From Aquila chrysaetos chrysaetos (lineage: Eukaryota > Chordata > Aves > Accipitriformes > Accipitridae), in the NCBI RefSeq assembly GCF_900496995.4, contig NC_044006.1:31743120-31807119 (forward strand): a stretch of 64,000 bases of DNA, written 5' to 3'. A program made the translations under genes and the position numbers. Of this stretch, positions 46,801 to 57,252 are shown in pieces (positions within the stretch are counted from its first letter, which is position 1; every line of letters begins with the position of its first letter). The notes under the pieces are model-generated. The model was not told where the DNA came from, did no database searches, and worked only from the letters and a program-made list of their open reading frames with translations.

Positions 46801-47928
46801 TGTGGTGGGTTGACCCTGGCTGGTTGCCAGGTGCCCACCAAAGCTGTTCTATCACTCCCCCTCCTCAAGCTGGACAGGGGAGAGAAAATATAACAAAGGG
46901 CTTGTCGTCAAGATAAGGACAGGAGAGATCACTCACCAATTACTGTCACGGGCAAAACAGACTCAACTTGGGGAAAATTAACTCAATTTATTACAAATCA
47001 ACCAGAGTAGGGTAATGAGAAATAAAACCAAATCTCAGAACACCTTCCCTCCACCCCTCCCTTCTTCCCGGGCACAACTTCACTCCCGGATTCTCTACCA
47101 ACTGCCCCCAGCGGCACAGGGGGACGGGGATGGGGTTTACAGTCAGTTCATCAGATGTTATTTTCTGCCGCTTCATCCTCCTCAGGGCGAGGACTCATCA
47201 CACTCTTCACCTGCTCCAGCGTGGGGTCCCTCCCACAGGAGACAGTCCTCCATGAACTTCTCCAATGTGGGTCCTTCCCATGGGCTGCAGTTCTTCACAA
47301 ACTGCTCCCTTCCATGGCGTGCAGTCCTTCAGGAGCACACTGCTCCAGCGTGGGTCCCCCACAGGGTCACAAGTCCTGCCAGAAAACCTGCTCCATGGGC
47401 TCCTCTCTCCACAGATCCGCAGGTCCTGCCAGGAGCCTGCTCCAGCGTGGGGTTCCCACGGGGTCACAGCCTCCTTCGGGAACCCACCTGCTCCGGCGTG
47501 GGGTCCTCCACGGGCTGCAGGTGGATATCTGCTCCACCGTGGACCTCCATGGACTGCAGGAGGACAGCCTGCCTCACCATGGTCTTCACCACGGGCTGCA
47601 GGGGAATCTCTGCTCCGGCGCCTGGAGCACCTCCTCCCCCTCCTTCTTCACTGACCTTGGTGTCTGCAGGGTTGTTTCTCTTACATGTTCTCACTCTCTC
47701 TGGCTGCCATTTTCCATCTGTCCCAAGTTTTTTTCCCTTCTTAAAAATGTTATCACAGAGGCGTTACCACTATTGCTGATTGGCTCGGCCTTAGCTGGCG
47801 GCGAGTCCATCTCAGAGTAGGCTGGTATTGGCTCTGTCAGACACAGGGGAAGCTTCCAGCAGCTTCTTACAGAAGCCACCCCTGTAACACCCCCCGCTAC
47901 CAAAACCTTGCCACACAAAGCCAATACA
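46801..47928 (-). mobile_element. LTR (1128 bp) inserted in unit A
   Basis: On the plus strand it starts TGTGGTGGGTTGACCC and ends CCAATACA, the reverse of TGTATTGG. GCCA occurs on both sides (46797-46800 and 47929-47932), a probable short target duplication. Comparison with unit C shows that the flanks were contiguous before insertion. A reversed AATAAA is at 46987-46992. The U3 part is an unusual array of degenerate units built on CTCCAGCGTGGG and CCCACGGG. Related copies: 1011-1400 (minus) and 53920-54461 (plus). Confidence 0.85.
47210..47640. repeat. Degenerate minisatellite inside the LTR
   Basis: About ten irregular units, 30-60 bp each, share CTCC(A/G)GCGTGGG(G/T)TCC, (C/T)CCA(C/T)(A/G)GG and CTGCAG. 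All ORFs across it are shadows of the repeat. Confidence 0.7.
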
Positions 47929-48157
47929 GCCACCATCCAAGCTACAGCAGCAGAACTCCTGATGTCACCAGCCATCTCACCACCTTCCATTCCAGGGATC
48001 TACAGAAAGCAGGAACCCCTGCAGCTGGCCCACAACTTGCTGTGCAGCTAGAGACTATGGCACCAAGCACTCCTGGTAGAAGGAGGACCCAGCAAAGCGA
48101 GGTGAGCGCCAGTGTTCATGTGGTACGAGCGGGACGAGGTTCTTGGAACCACTGAGG

Positions 48158-48493
48158 ATGCATCCACGTCCCAAGAAACGGAAGCAGGCTGAGGGGAGGA
48201 GCAACACCTATGGCAGGCAAGCAGTCACTGGCACTCACCCCAGCAGCAACGTGGAGGCCATGGAGGTTGACCTGCCACAGAATGGTGATCAGCCTGTGGA
48301 GGTGGATCCACCTCAAGAAGAGGAAGAACCAACAGAGGTGGACCCACCTCGCGCAGGGCCGATGGGGCACCACACCGCCATGCCCAGGGTTCCTCCAGCA
48401 GCATGCTGCCCAAAGCACCGCAGGACCGCCAGGGGCTCTCCGGGACCCTCCAAGCAGCCAGCTCCCAACAAGCAGAACCAGCCCCGTAGCTGA
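48158..48493 (+). CDS. Array unit A ORF: small protein with PKKRK motif (111 aa)
   Basis: I start at ATG 48158; the open frame upstream has only TTG. The protein begins MHPRPKKRKQAEGRS, a classical monopartite nuclear-localisation pattern. Acidic proline segments follow (AMEVDLP, VEVDPPQEEEEP, TEVDPP), then a His/Met segment AGPMGHHTAMP, a Cys pair in AACCPK, and a basic tail rich in Pro, Ser and Lys. It is closely similar to unit D and has no known catalytic domain. The low-complexity charge pattern suggests a disordered nuclear protein; that is inference. A donor-like GTGAG lies in the leader, so a spliced transcript is possible. Confidence 0.5.
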   Translation: MHPRPKKRKQAEGRSNTYGRQAVTGTHPSSNVEAMEVDLPQNGDQPVEVDPPQEEEEPTEVDPPRAGPMGHHTAMPRVPPAACCPKHRRTARGSPGPSKQPAPNKQNQPRS

Positions 48494-48810
48494 TGCCAGT
48501 TGTAACTGGGCCATTGACAGCGACGTCCGCTGGGCAGGCTCATCAGGAAGATCACCCAGCTTAACAGCTGCAGATGAGCCCTGCTTTCCCACCTCTTATC
48601 AAGGGGGGCTATCTGCTCTGCTCTGAGCCTTGGGGAAGAGGCGAGGAGAGGGACTGCCATCTTCTGGCTGGCCACGCCACAGCACCAGGAGGAGTCCCTT
48701 GGAGACCGCTCGAGGGCCACCAAGGCCACCACTCATGCACCACTGTCAGAGCCACAGCAGAGGTACTCCTGATGTCACCAGCCACCTCACTGCCTTCTAT
48801 TCTGGGGTCC

Positions 48811-48818
48811 TATAAAAG
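48811..48818 (+). promoter_or_regulatory. TATA box of unit B
   Basis: TATAAAAG lies 25-35 bp before a conserved leader (ACAAGTCGCTGAGCAGCTAG) shared by all units. The same position reads CTACAGAAAG in A and CCTACAGAAG in C, so only B keeps a clear TATA box. Confidence 0.5.
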
Positions 48819-48966
48819 CAGGCACCCCTGCAGCTGGCCCACAAGTCGCTGAGCAGCTAGAGTCTCTGACACCAAGCACTCTTGATTGAAGGAGGACCCG
48901 GCAAAGCAAGGTGAGTGCCCACATTCATGTGGGAGGAGCAAGAAGAGGTTCTTCAAACTAGTGAGG

Positions 48967-49298
48967 ATGAGTCCACATCCCAAAAAATGGAAGTGGGCCG
49001 AGGGAAGGAGCAACATCTACAGCAGGCGAGTGGTCTCTGGTACTCACTTGAGTGAGCCCATGGATGTCTACCCACCACCAAATGGCACAGAGCCCCTAAG
49101 GTGGATCCCCCTCGAGAAGAGAAAGAGCCAATGGAGGTGAATCCACCTTGCACAGGGCTGACCAGGCACTACACCACCGTGCCCCAGGTGCCTCCAACAT
49201 CATGGTGCCCAAAGCGCTGCAGGACTGCCAGGGGCTCTCAGGGACACTCTGAACAGCCAGCTCCCAACAAGTGGTACCAGCTCAGCAGCCAGCGCTAG
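48967..49298 (+). pseudogene. Array unit B ORF, frameshifted
   Basis: Starts MSPHPKKWKWAEGRSN, so the basic motif is weakened (PKKWK). It loses frame near 49100, after which the homologous EPMEVNPPC, VPQVPPTSWCPK and SEQPAPNK parts continue in another frame. It ends before the downstream block. Confidence 0.55.
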
Positions 49299-49791
49299 CC
49301 ATAAGTGGACCATCCACACCGACATCTGGCAGGATCATCAGGAAGATCACCTGACTGTTCTTTCATTGTCAAGCCACATATGAGCCCTGCTGTACCACCC
49401 CCCACCCTTCATGAAGTGAGGCCATCTGCTCTGCTCTGAGTCCTGAGGAGGAGGCAAGGAGAGGAGAGGGGGCTGCCATTTCTTCAGGTGGCACCGTGGC
49501 ACCAGGAGGCATCCCTTGGCATTTGCTGGAGTATGTTGGAAACAGTTGGAGTCCATTGGACTCTCCTGGAGCACCACCAAGGTTCTTGGGGCCTGGAGGT
49601 GGCGTTTTTTGTCTGAGGATGACAAAGCCAGTGGGGGATGGCTGTCCTCAGCTACCAAACAGGTGGGTGAAAATGAAGCCAGACAGTGTGCAGAGAATAG
49701 CAACAGGTCATCGAAGATGGAGAGACAGCTCTTCCTCTGGAGAAGCAGAAGACTTCAGTTCTGACAGGAAGAAGTTTTGGCAAGATTAGAC

Positions 49792-49797
49792 AATAAA
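49792..49797 (+). terminator. AATAAA of unit B
   Basis: First of several AATAAA hexamers in an A-rich tract (ACAATAAAACCCAATT...). The homologous tract closes unit D at 52624. Confidence 0.5.
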
Positions 49798-50166
49798 ACC
49801 CAATTAAAAAAACCCAAACAATAAAACCCAATAAAACCAAATTAAAAAAAAATTTTTTAAACCCCCAAAATGCTCTCCTCTTTTATTTGGCACTTTTGAG
49901 ACTACATAGGCTCTCCAAGCCCAACCCAGCCATGTTTGGGCCACCACTCATGGGCCACTGTCTGAGCCACAGCAGCAGAACTCCTAATGTCACTAGCCAC
50001 CTCACTGCCTTCATTCTGGGGACCTACAGAAGCAGGGACCCCTACAGCTGGACAGCAACTTGCTGAGCAGCTAGGGATTCCAACACCAAGCATGCTTGGA
50101 AGAAGGAGGACCCAGCAATGCAAGGCGAGTGGGACAAAACAAAAACAGTTCCTTGAACCATTAAAC

Positions 50167-50490
50167 ATGCGTCCCCAACCCAAAAAAAGAAAGTGGGCTG
50201 AGGGCAGGAAGACCACCTCCAGCACGAGAGCAGTTGCTGGCATTTATCTGAGTCATCCCACCAAGCCCATGGAGATCAACCCCCCACTGAATGCTACAGA
50301 GCCCCTAAGGTGCATCCACCTCGAGAGGAGAAGAGCCAGTGGAGGTGGATCCACTTTGAGCAGGGCTGACGGGGCACTAAACCACTGTGCCCAGGCTGCC
50401 TCCGATCCCATGGAGCCCAAAGCGGGGCAGGGCTGCCAGGGGCTCTCAGGGGCCTGCCAACAAGCCAGCTACCATCAAGCAATGCCACCC
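50167..50490 (+). pseudogene. Array unit C ORF, frameshifted
   Basis: Begins MRPQPKKRKWAEGRK, keeping the nuclear-localisation motif, then KPMEINPPLN. The frame departs from the A/D pattern after about 50300, where the remaining homology (CAGGGGCTCTCAGGG, AACAAGCCAGCT) lies in other frames. Confidence 0.5.
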
Positions 50491-51089
50491 CCACAGACAA
50501 CGCTAGCTGGAAGAGAAAGCCATCCTGCAGGCTCAACACTAACATCACCCAGCCACTTTTATCTATAAAGACCTATATAAGCCCTGCTTTCCCACCACTG
50601 ACCCTCTCCGCCCCCTTTTCAACAGCTGCCATCTCCTCTGCTCTAAGCCCTGAGGAAAAGGCGAGGAGAAAGACTCTGATCTTCTGGCCAGCTGTGCCAT
50701 GGCACCAGGAGGAGTCCCATGAAAACACCTTCGCAGCCAGCTTCGTTTTCCTTCTTCCAACCACACCGCAGTCGGCAAGATTGCTCTTTGCAGACTGCTG
50801 CTCATTGAGTCGCTGTGGAGGAAGGAAAGACACCTCCCTTTCCTCCCTAACTGATGCGGTGCTCTCAACAGCTTTTACGCTGTACATGGGAATCACCTCA
50901 TGGGAGGGAAGCACTTCCACACCCTTCACCCTAAGCTCTCCCTTGAAGAGCCCGTAGCCAAGATCACATCGGTCCTGCGTGCTTGTCTAGAGGCACAACT
51001 GATCTGCAGCTATTCTCTGAGCAACGCCAGGGCAGCTCTGGCTTCATCTTCAAGCACCCGTTCGGTAGCTGAGGCAAGAACTAGCCAGG

Positions 51090-51482
51090 GACAGCAATCC
51101 CCCACGGGCGTTCCCGTCCTCAGACTGAAAACCCCACCTCCAGGCCCCAAGGACCTCCCTCGGAGGCCCTACAACGGCCTCCTCCCGTCGCCCCTGCGCA
51201 GCGGCCCGGAGGACGCCAGGCCCTCTCCTCCCCTCTGCCCCTCCCTGCTGCTGTCAGGTGCGGGGACGAGGCCACTTGCAGGCAGCCCAGCGGCTGGAGG
51301 GTCACGGAGACTCCCCGACCCTCCCGGGACACTGTGGCCACCGTCCCGTCGAGGGGACCCCAGGCCTGGCACGAGGAGGGGGCTGGAGCTGGAGCCCAGG
51401 GCGCACAAGGGCAGCTGCAGGGCAGCCCCGGTGCCCGAGGGGCAGCCTTTCTCTCTGGCAAGCAAAATGGCCGCCCGGAACG
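51090..51482 (+). repeat. GC-rich module S1, copy 2
   Basis: Second copy of the module at 46357-46690, about 60 bp longer and with higher CpG. A 234-codon frame (50900-51604) crosses it, but the flanking parts are not shared with copy 1, so I do not call it a gene. Confidence 0.75.
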
Positions 51483-51699
51483 GGGCATCATGGGCCACCA
51501 CACCAGCCACCCTAACTGCCGCTGGTGACCTCACCAGCCTTCCGGCACAGAAGCTGGCACCCCTGCGGCCGGCCCACAGCTCGCTGAGCAGCTACAGACT
51601 CTGACACCACGCGTGCTTGGTAGAGGAGGACCCGGCGAAGCGAGGCGAGAGCCCACGCTCAGGGGCAAGACAGAGGAGAGGTTCTCGGAACCATTCAGC

Positions 51700-51999
51700 A
51701 TGCCTCCGCAGCCCAAAAAACGCAAGCAGGCTGACGGGAGGAGCAGCACCCACGGCAGGCGAGTCGAGCCCACGGAGGTCGACCTGCCGCACAATGGCGA
51801 CGAGCCCGGGGAGGTGGGCCCACCTCCACAGGAGGAAGAACCAATGGAGGTGGACCCACCTTGCGCAGGGCCGATGGGGCACCACACCGCCATGCCCGGG
51901 GTTCCTCCAGCAGCATGCTGCCCGAAGCGCCGCAGGACCGCCGGGGGCTCTCCGGGACCCTCCAAGCAGCCAGCTCCCAACAAGCGGCGCCAGCCCTAA
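51700..51999 (+). CDS. Array unit D ORF: small protein with PKKRK motif (99 aa)
   Basis: I start at ATG 51700; the upstream in-frame start would be GTG. The protein begins MPPQPKKRKQADGRSSTH, then VEPTEVDLPHNGDEPGEV, EEEPMEVDPPC, AGPMGHHTAMPGVPPAACCPKRR and a basic tail ending NKRRQP. It aligns end to end with unit A apart from a gap of about 12 residues. Two copies stay open while two have decayed, which suggests recent duplication or some constraint. The leader donor-like site reads GCGAG here instead of GTGAG. An A-rich tract with AATAAA (52624) ends the unit. Confidence 0.5.
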   Translation: MPPQPKKRKQADGRSSTHGRRVEPTEVDLPHNGDEPGEVGPPPQEEEPMEVDPPCAGPMGHHTAMPGVPPAACCPKRRRTAGGSPGPSKQPAPNKRRQP

Positions 52000-52623
52000 G
52001 CGGGCCATTGACAGCGACGTCCGCTGGGCAGGCTCATCAGGAAGATCACCCAGCTTGACAGCCGCAGATGAGCCCTGCCTGCCCACCCCCCACCGCCGCC
52101 CCTCATCGAGGGGGGCCATCTCCTCCGCCCTCAGCCCTGGGGAAGAGGCGAGGAGAGGGGCTGCCATCTTCTGGCCGGCAACACCACTGCACCAGGAGGA
52201 GTCCCTTGGAGCCCACTGGAGACTGCCGGACGCCACTGCAGACCGCCGGAGACCGTCGGATGGAGGGAGACCGACCGCCGGAGACCGCTGGCCGAGCACC
52301 GCTGGACATCGCTGGACGAGCCTCCTGGGCTCCCCTGGAGCGCCACCCAGGTTATTGGGGCCTGGACGTGGCATTTGGTCACTCTGAGGGTGACAAAGCC
52401 ACTGGGGGGTGGCTGTCCTCAGCTAGCTCTTGCCTCAGCTACCAAATGGGTGGGTGAAGATGAAGCCAGACCCACCCTGGCTGGCACTGCGCAGAGGATA
52501 GCAAAAGAGGGTCACCAAAGAAGGTAGATGCCCCATCCCTGCAAACATTCAAGACGGACAGTCAGCGCTTTAGAGAAGCGCAAGCCTCAGTTCTGACCGG
52601 AAGAAGTTTTGACAAGATTGGGC

Positions 52624-52629
52624 AATAAA
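52624..52629 (+). terminator. AATAAA of unit D
   Basis: AATAAA in GGGCAATAAACAATT, followed by four more AATAAA-like hexamers to 52690. Homologous to the end of unit B. Confidence 0.5.
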
Positions 52630-52754
52630 CAATTAAAAAACCCAATAAAAAACAATAAAGCCCAATTAAAAACAATACGCCCCAATAAAAGCCAGTTTAA
52701 AACCCCAAACAACGCTCTCCTCTCTTACTCGGCACTTTGGAGAGTGTACGCGGA

Positions 52755-52960
52755 CTCCCGTGTCCCGTTCTGGTCTCCCCAGGGCAGGAAAGACACTGAC
52801 AAACGCGGTGCAGGCCCAGCCCGGCGCCTTCGAGATGGTGAGGGGCCGGGGCACGTGGCACACCAGGGCAGGCGGAGGGAACTGCCGCCGTGCAGCTGGG
52901 AGAAGAGAAGGCTCAGGGCTGGGTCTGACCGCTGATCTTCCACAACGCTGGAAAGCAATT
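52755..52960 (+). mobile_element. CR1 LINE fragment
   Basis: GTGTCCCGTTCTGGTCTCCCC, then CCTTCGAGATGGTGAGGGGC and GGGAGAAGAGAAGGCTCAGGG, follow the CR1 3' pattern at moderate divergence. Confidence 0.5.
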
Positions 52961-53060
52961 GCTTTCCTGACCCAATACCACATAGAAAACCATCCTGTTG
53001 ATCTCCCACACGCACTTCACTTACGCTAGTTTTGGTACCCAGAACAGCAAAGGCCTCGTG

Positions 53061-53088
53061 TAAAAATAAATAAATAAATAAATAAAAG
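53061..53088. repeat. (TAAA)n microsatellite
   Basis: Six uninterrupted AAAT/TAAA units, followed by a short (GA)n. Confidence 0.85.
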
Positions 53089-53099
53089 AGAGAGAGCTC

Positions 53100-53919
53100 G
53101 ATTTCCCCCCGCTTGCATCCCTACTCTCTTTGGTAGGGTACAAGCCACGGGCTCATCTCTCCTACCTGCTTGATCAAACAAGAAGTATGAGAGCACTCAA
53201 ATGCGAGTGTCGTTTGCCAACACGCACGGAAGCGGCCTCGCATCTCTAGTTCACGAGACAGGTGAGAAAAAAGCTTCACCTCAACGCTAAGAGTAAAACA
53301 CGGAAGTGGAGCTTTGCCATGAAAACTGGTTCTACAGGAAAAAATACCTCTGGGAGCTCCTGAGCTCCTCTGGCTTTAAGGTCTTTAACCCCACAGCCAG
53401 CAGGGAGCAAGCTGTGCTGTCAACTACCTTTTCACACCTTGGTTTCCACTCAACAGCACTGATTGCTTTGCTCCCACGTGGAGCCATGGAGCGGACTGGC
53501 AGGTATCCAGCACAGGTTACTGGAGCCCAGGGCTTGCTGCAAACCAGGGAACACACAAAACTGACAGTCCTGGTGCACCTCAGGGACTTCATATGCAGTT
53601 TGCTCTGTACATAGGTGAAAACATTGGGGCAGTGGGGTTTGGTTTGGTGTGGTTTACGAGAGGGTTTTGGTTTTCTTTTTAGCTGCTACATCATCTCTCT
53701 CCCTTTTAGAGCAAAAAAAAAGGCAAACTATTCCATCCCTTACTCCTGTATTTTCATGCCTTTCCAGTTGTCTCTTTTTTAACACTTGCCTAGCTTTATT
53801 GCGCTCCCAGACAGAATAGGAAACCCCATTCAGCACCCTGGCAAGAGTGGCTAGAATGAAACAGCACTCATTCATTCACAGATGAGTTGCAGCTAAATTA
53901 CTAACAGACCCGCGAAGCA
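53100..53919. other. No gene recognised
   Basis: A 102-codon plus-strand frame at 53306-53614 has no recognisable domain or splice context. Nothing else is supported. Confidence 0.35.
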
Positions 53920-54461
53920 GAATGTCCATGCTGGAGCAGGTACACCCCCAAGTCAGTGGGGGACCCCCACCAGAGCATAGCAAACAAGTAAGTGCAAAGG
54001 AGCAGCAGATGAAAAGAGAAACAAGGAGCAGCAAAGAGAAACCGCTACATACTGACCCCTAACTCCTGTGCCACCCACCTATCACCTCACCGAATGTACT
54101 AAGTGTAACCTGAGTCAGTAACAAGTGGGGAGGAGATGTGTCTGGAATGAAGTTAAAACTGTGAAAAGGGGGAATAAAAGTGTTTTCCTCAAAGTGTTTT
54201 AAGTGTTTGTTATCTTTGTTTTCCAATGCCCAAATCAGTAATCAAACCTTTATGTTAGCGGTAAATAAATTACTTTAAATTCCCCAACTGGAGTCTGTTT
54301 TGCCAACAACAGTAACTGGTGAATGATTCCCTTGTCTTTATTTTGACCCATAAGTTTTCTCACTCTGTTTTTCCTGTTTTCTCTGTTCCTCCCCCAGACC
54401 TGTCCTGCTGTGGGTGTGGAACTGTGCAAGCTTGGCTGCTAGCTGAATCCAACACATCACA
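53920..54461 (+). mobile_element. Old LTR, plus orientation
   Basis: Diverged copy of the 46801-47928 family in the opposite orientation. It has a GCTGGAGCAGG U3 motif, AATAAA in GGTAAATAAATTAC, then the segment AAATTCCCCAACTGGAGTCTG, collinear with the reversed 46.9-kb sequence, and an end near AACACATCACA. Borders are approximate. Confidence 0.6.
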
Positions 54462-54479
54462 ATAAGAAATGTGTATACA

Positions 54480-54485
54480 TTTATT
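54480..54485 (-). terminator. Candidate poly(A) signal of a minus-strand gene
   Basis: AATAAA on the minus strand (CCCAATAAATGTATAC). It would end a roughly 2.7-kb AT-rich 3' UTR behind the candidate terminal exon at 57175-57252. Confidence 0.4.
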
Positions 54486-57174
54486 GGGAGTACAAATCTT
54501 ACAGTATAACAAGCTGTTTCAGGAAAGGACTTGCTTGTTTAAATTCAAGTCTCTTGCAAATAACATTATTCATGCTAATTAAAAACACTTCATCAGAAAT
54601 TATAAGTTAAATAGCACCAAAAGAACACCTTAAAAAAAGCCCCCTCCCACCCAATGCAAAGAGTCCGATTTATTCTTTTTCTTCAAAAAGAAAAATAATC
54701 AGCCAATATAAACCCTTTAGGAGTTGCTTTTTGTAAGAATTTGCTAACCTGTAAAGAATACTGTTTTCTTTACAGAAATGTTTTCCAATAGATGAGAGAG
54801 ATGCATTTGAGCATCTATTTCAGAACCTTTCTTTACTTGAAATTGAGAAAATTAACTAGGGCTATGTACATTATTTTGATTACTTTTGGCAATTTTGAGG
54901 AGTAACATGGGATATTAATATTAAGAAACTATCAGTGCTTCTGTGCTAGTTTGCTCTAGAGCACTTCCTCAGTGTATAACGCAGCAGACAGCAGGGAAAG
55001 AATTGCTGTTAAGTGACAACCTAGCTTTTATTAAGACACTGATGTATATACATATCTATTGTAATTCATTTACTGAATGGTTAACAGTAGACAGTGATTG
55101 TGATAAAAGATGAAAAGTCAGAGATAGCTAGCTCATGGCAAGAAACTGAACTAAATTACAAAGAGCATACTGACCAGCATGCTAGATACCTTTTGGTGCA
55201 CAACAGAGTAACTCTTCTGGTCCAATGTCAGCATAAATAAGTGAAAGACAACACAGGAATTACATTTCATCTTTATATTGTACTGACTCTATTGTTATCA
55301 CATCTGTCATGTCACACTTAGGAGAGAAAATAGCATTTAACAATTTGTTTTGGCACTAATGATTCCAGCTAGACCTTTGATTATCAGTTACATTAGTCTC
55401 TGCCACCAGTCCCTAAAAAGGGAAAATTTGTCCCTGACAAAGTCATTCAGCAAACTCCAAATTTCCCTTCAATTCAATACACTCATGAAATCTCATACAC
55501 ATAAGATGTGATGTGTTAAGACTTGAGCAAAACTTGTATTCTCCCTACTGCAATCCATAATATTTTTATATTAGCTTCCTTTAGAAAGTACAACAAAGGT
55601 TCTAGCTCTGCTTGGTCAATAGTCTGCATTTCTTAAAATGTTACCAAATTTCATACAAACCAAAAGCAAGTTTTGTAGACTCCTTCTAAAACCACAGAAT
55701 TAATCTTTGAAATCTAGGTAAAGGGGAGAGGACTGCAATAGTTTCAGGATTTAACATTTTCTACAATTCCCTGATGACTAAATTGAAAGAGTTATCAAAC
55801 CAAGAATATTTTGAGTAAATTGAAAAATGCTACCCTGCCATAACTCACTGCAGAAAATTTTCTTTCTTTTTATACAAGATTACATCAGACTGTGAGGCAT
55901 GTGATTAATTATATACATGTGTAAATAGCATGTGGAGATCTCTTAGTTAATGTAATAGTTCATAGTGTCATTGGTGCCTTCCATTCAAACTTATTTCATA
56001 TAAAGTTTTATTTCATTATTAAGCTTCTTTTCCCAGTCAACACAGTCAGAAGAAAGACTCTGCAGATGCAATTCCCAAAAGAAGTGTGCTTACTAACTAC
56101 GAAGGTGAAGAATATTGTTGCTATCAACACACATGTATAATTTTCTTGTGTCTTTCCAAGTTAGGATAACAGTCCCTATGACCATGATCATTTGCTTCCA
56201 AAGAGATGCCACAAATTACAACCTGTAAAGCTGAGAGCCAGTGTTTTAACTGTGCAAGAAGGAACTCTTTAGACAATTGTAGTACTTTTCGTAAGAAACC
56301 AATGTAAGAAATTTTGGAGGACTGAAATAATCTCTGCTAAACCAGTGCTATTTAGTAATAAATTAAAAAAAAATATACAGAATTACAGTAACATGATTTT
56401 ATATTCCATACTGATATTTCTCTAGTCTTTGGGGGCCCGAAAACTTCTGGCCAGTCTGGATACTGGATGTTTGACTGCAAAAAGCAAATTTAAATCTCTG
56501 TCACTGAGTCAAGAAGAAACTCCAAACCCAAAATGAACAAAGCAACTTCAGCCACACTTGTAACTAAACCAGACCCAAACTGAAAATGTATTTGTTCAAT
56601 TTCTGTTCTTTTAACCACACAAAATCATCTAGCTTCAATCTAACAGTAGATGGACATCTAGTGGTGTAACATAATTGACTCCTTTTTCCAAGCAGCTTCA
56701 TATATTCAAAGCCCTATCAATAGAAATGCTTTCTAGCATATTAATAATTAAAATACCATATACACACTTAAAGGCTCTATTTTCACCTGTGCTTTACCTG
56801 CCGCCTTAATTTCATAAAAGTACCACCAGTAGAAATCAGGGGTCTGGGTTCAAATTAAGAAGCCTTCCATCAAGGAACGTTTCATTTTGTGGTGAAAAGT
56901 GTTTATTATAATCAATAGGTAAGGGTTCAGCCCTGAAAATACAATACTTAGGTACTTTATGTAACAATAAACTGGTGGTAATTAGCATAAAAATAGGTCA
57001 ACATCAGATAGTCTGTTTTAAAAAAAACATTTTATGCATTAGAGAATATACACGAACTCCGATCTGTTAAAACAGATTTGCTCTGGAACAGCCCAACCAA
57101 AGCAGGCCCACAAATACAGATATAAGGAGTTGCTCCTACAGAGCTGATAAAAGTATAAGCAACGTTTTTCTAAA
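54486..57174 (-). other. Possible long 3' UTR, AT-rich, no ORF
   Basis: 2.7 kb of AT-rich sequence has no coding signal and no recognisable young repeat, lying between a candidate stop codon and a poly(A) signal on the minus strand. The call depends on the weak exon prediction next to it. Confidence 0.3.
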
Positions 57175-57252
57175 TTATTGCAGAATCCATTCAATTGCAT
57201 ATACAGATTCAACAACTTCTTGATGAAACAGGTGTTCATTTTCAACGATGTT
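57175..57252 (-). CDS. Candidate terminal coding exon, gene unknown
   Basis: On the minus strand, acceptor CTGCTGTTTGTTCAG is followed by 25 codons beginning NIVENEHLFHQEVVES and ending EWILQ, then TAA. The next exon-like segment upstream (59364-59339) ends in the compatible phase. Only one frame is open. The peptide is acidic and helical, but I do not recognise it. If real, the gene would run divergently from CAPN7. Confidence 0.35.
   Translation of the reverse strand, partial: NIVENEHLFHQEVVESVYAIEWILQ

Larger units (their letters stand above)
46357..52750 (+). repeat. Tandem array of four gene-like units (A-D)
   Basis: Four diverged copies of one unit lie head to tail: A (46357-48740, split by an LTR), B (48741-49900), C (49905-50720) and D (51090-52750). 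The shared order is a GC-rich module (A and D only), a block around CCTGATGTCACCAGCC, a TATA-like position, a leader ending in a donor-like site, an ORF starting with a PKKRK motif, a downstream block with CACCAGGAGGAGTCCC, and an A-rich end with AATAAA (B and D). A and D keep open frames; B and C are frameshifted. I do not recognise the family. Confidence 0.8.

Noticed and set aside
47210-47640. CRISPR-like regular repeats
   Set aside because: Unit lengths and sequences are irregular, there are no unique spacers, and the tract is part of an avian LTR present elsewhere in the window.
47015-47820. Overlapping ORFs of 221 and 254 codons at 47.0-47.8 kb
   Set aside because: They translate the minisatellite inside the LTR in several frames.
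50900-51604. 234-codon ORF over GC-rich module S1 copy 2
   Set aside because: Only the module itself is shared with copy 1; flanking parts are not. The frame is probably open because the DNA is GC-rich.
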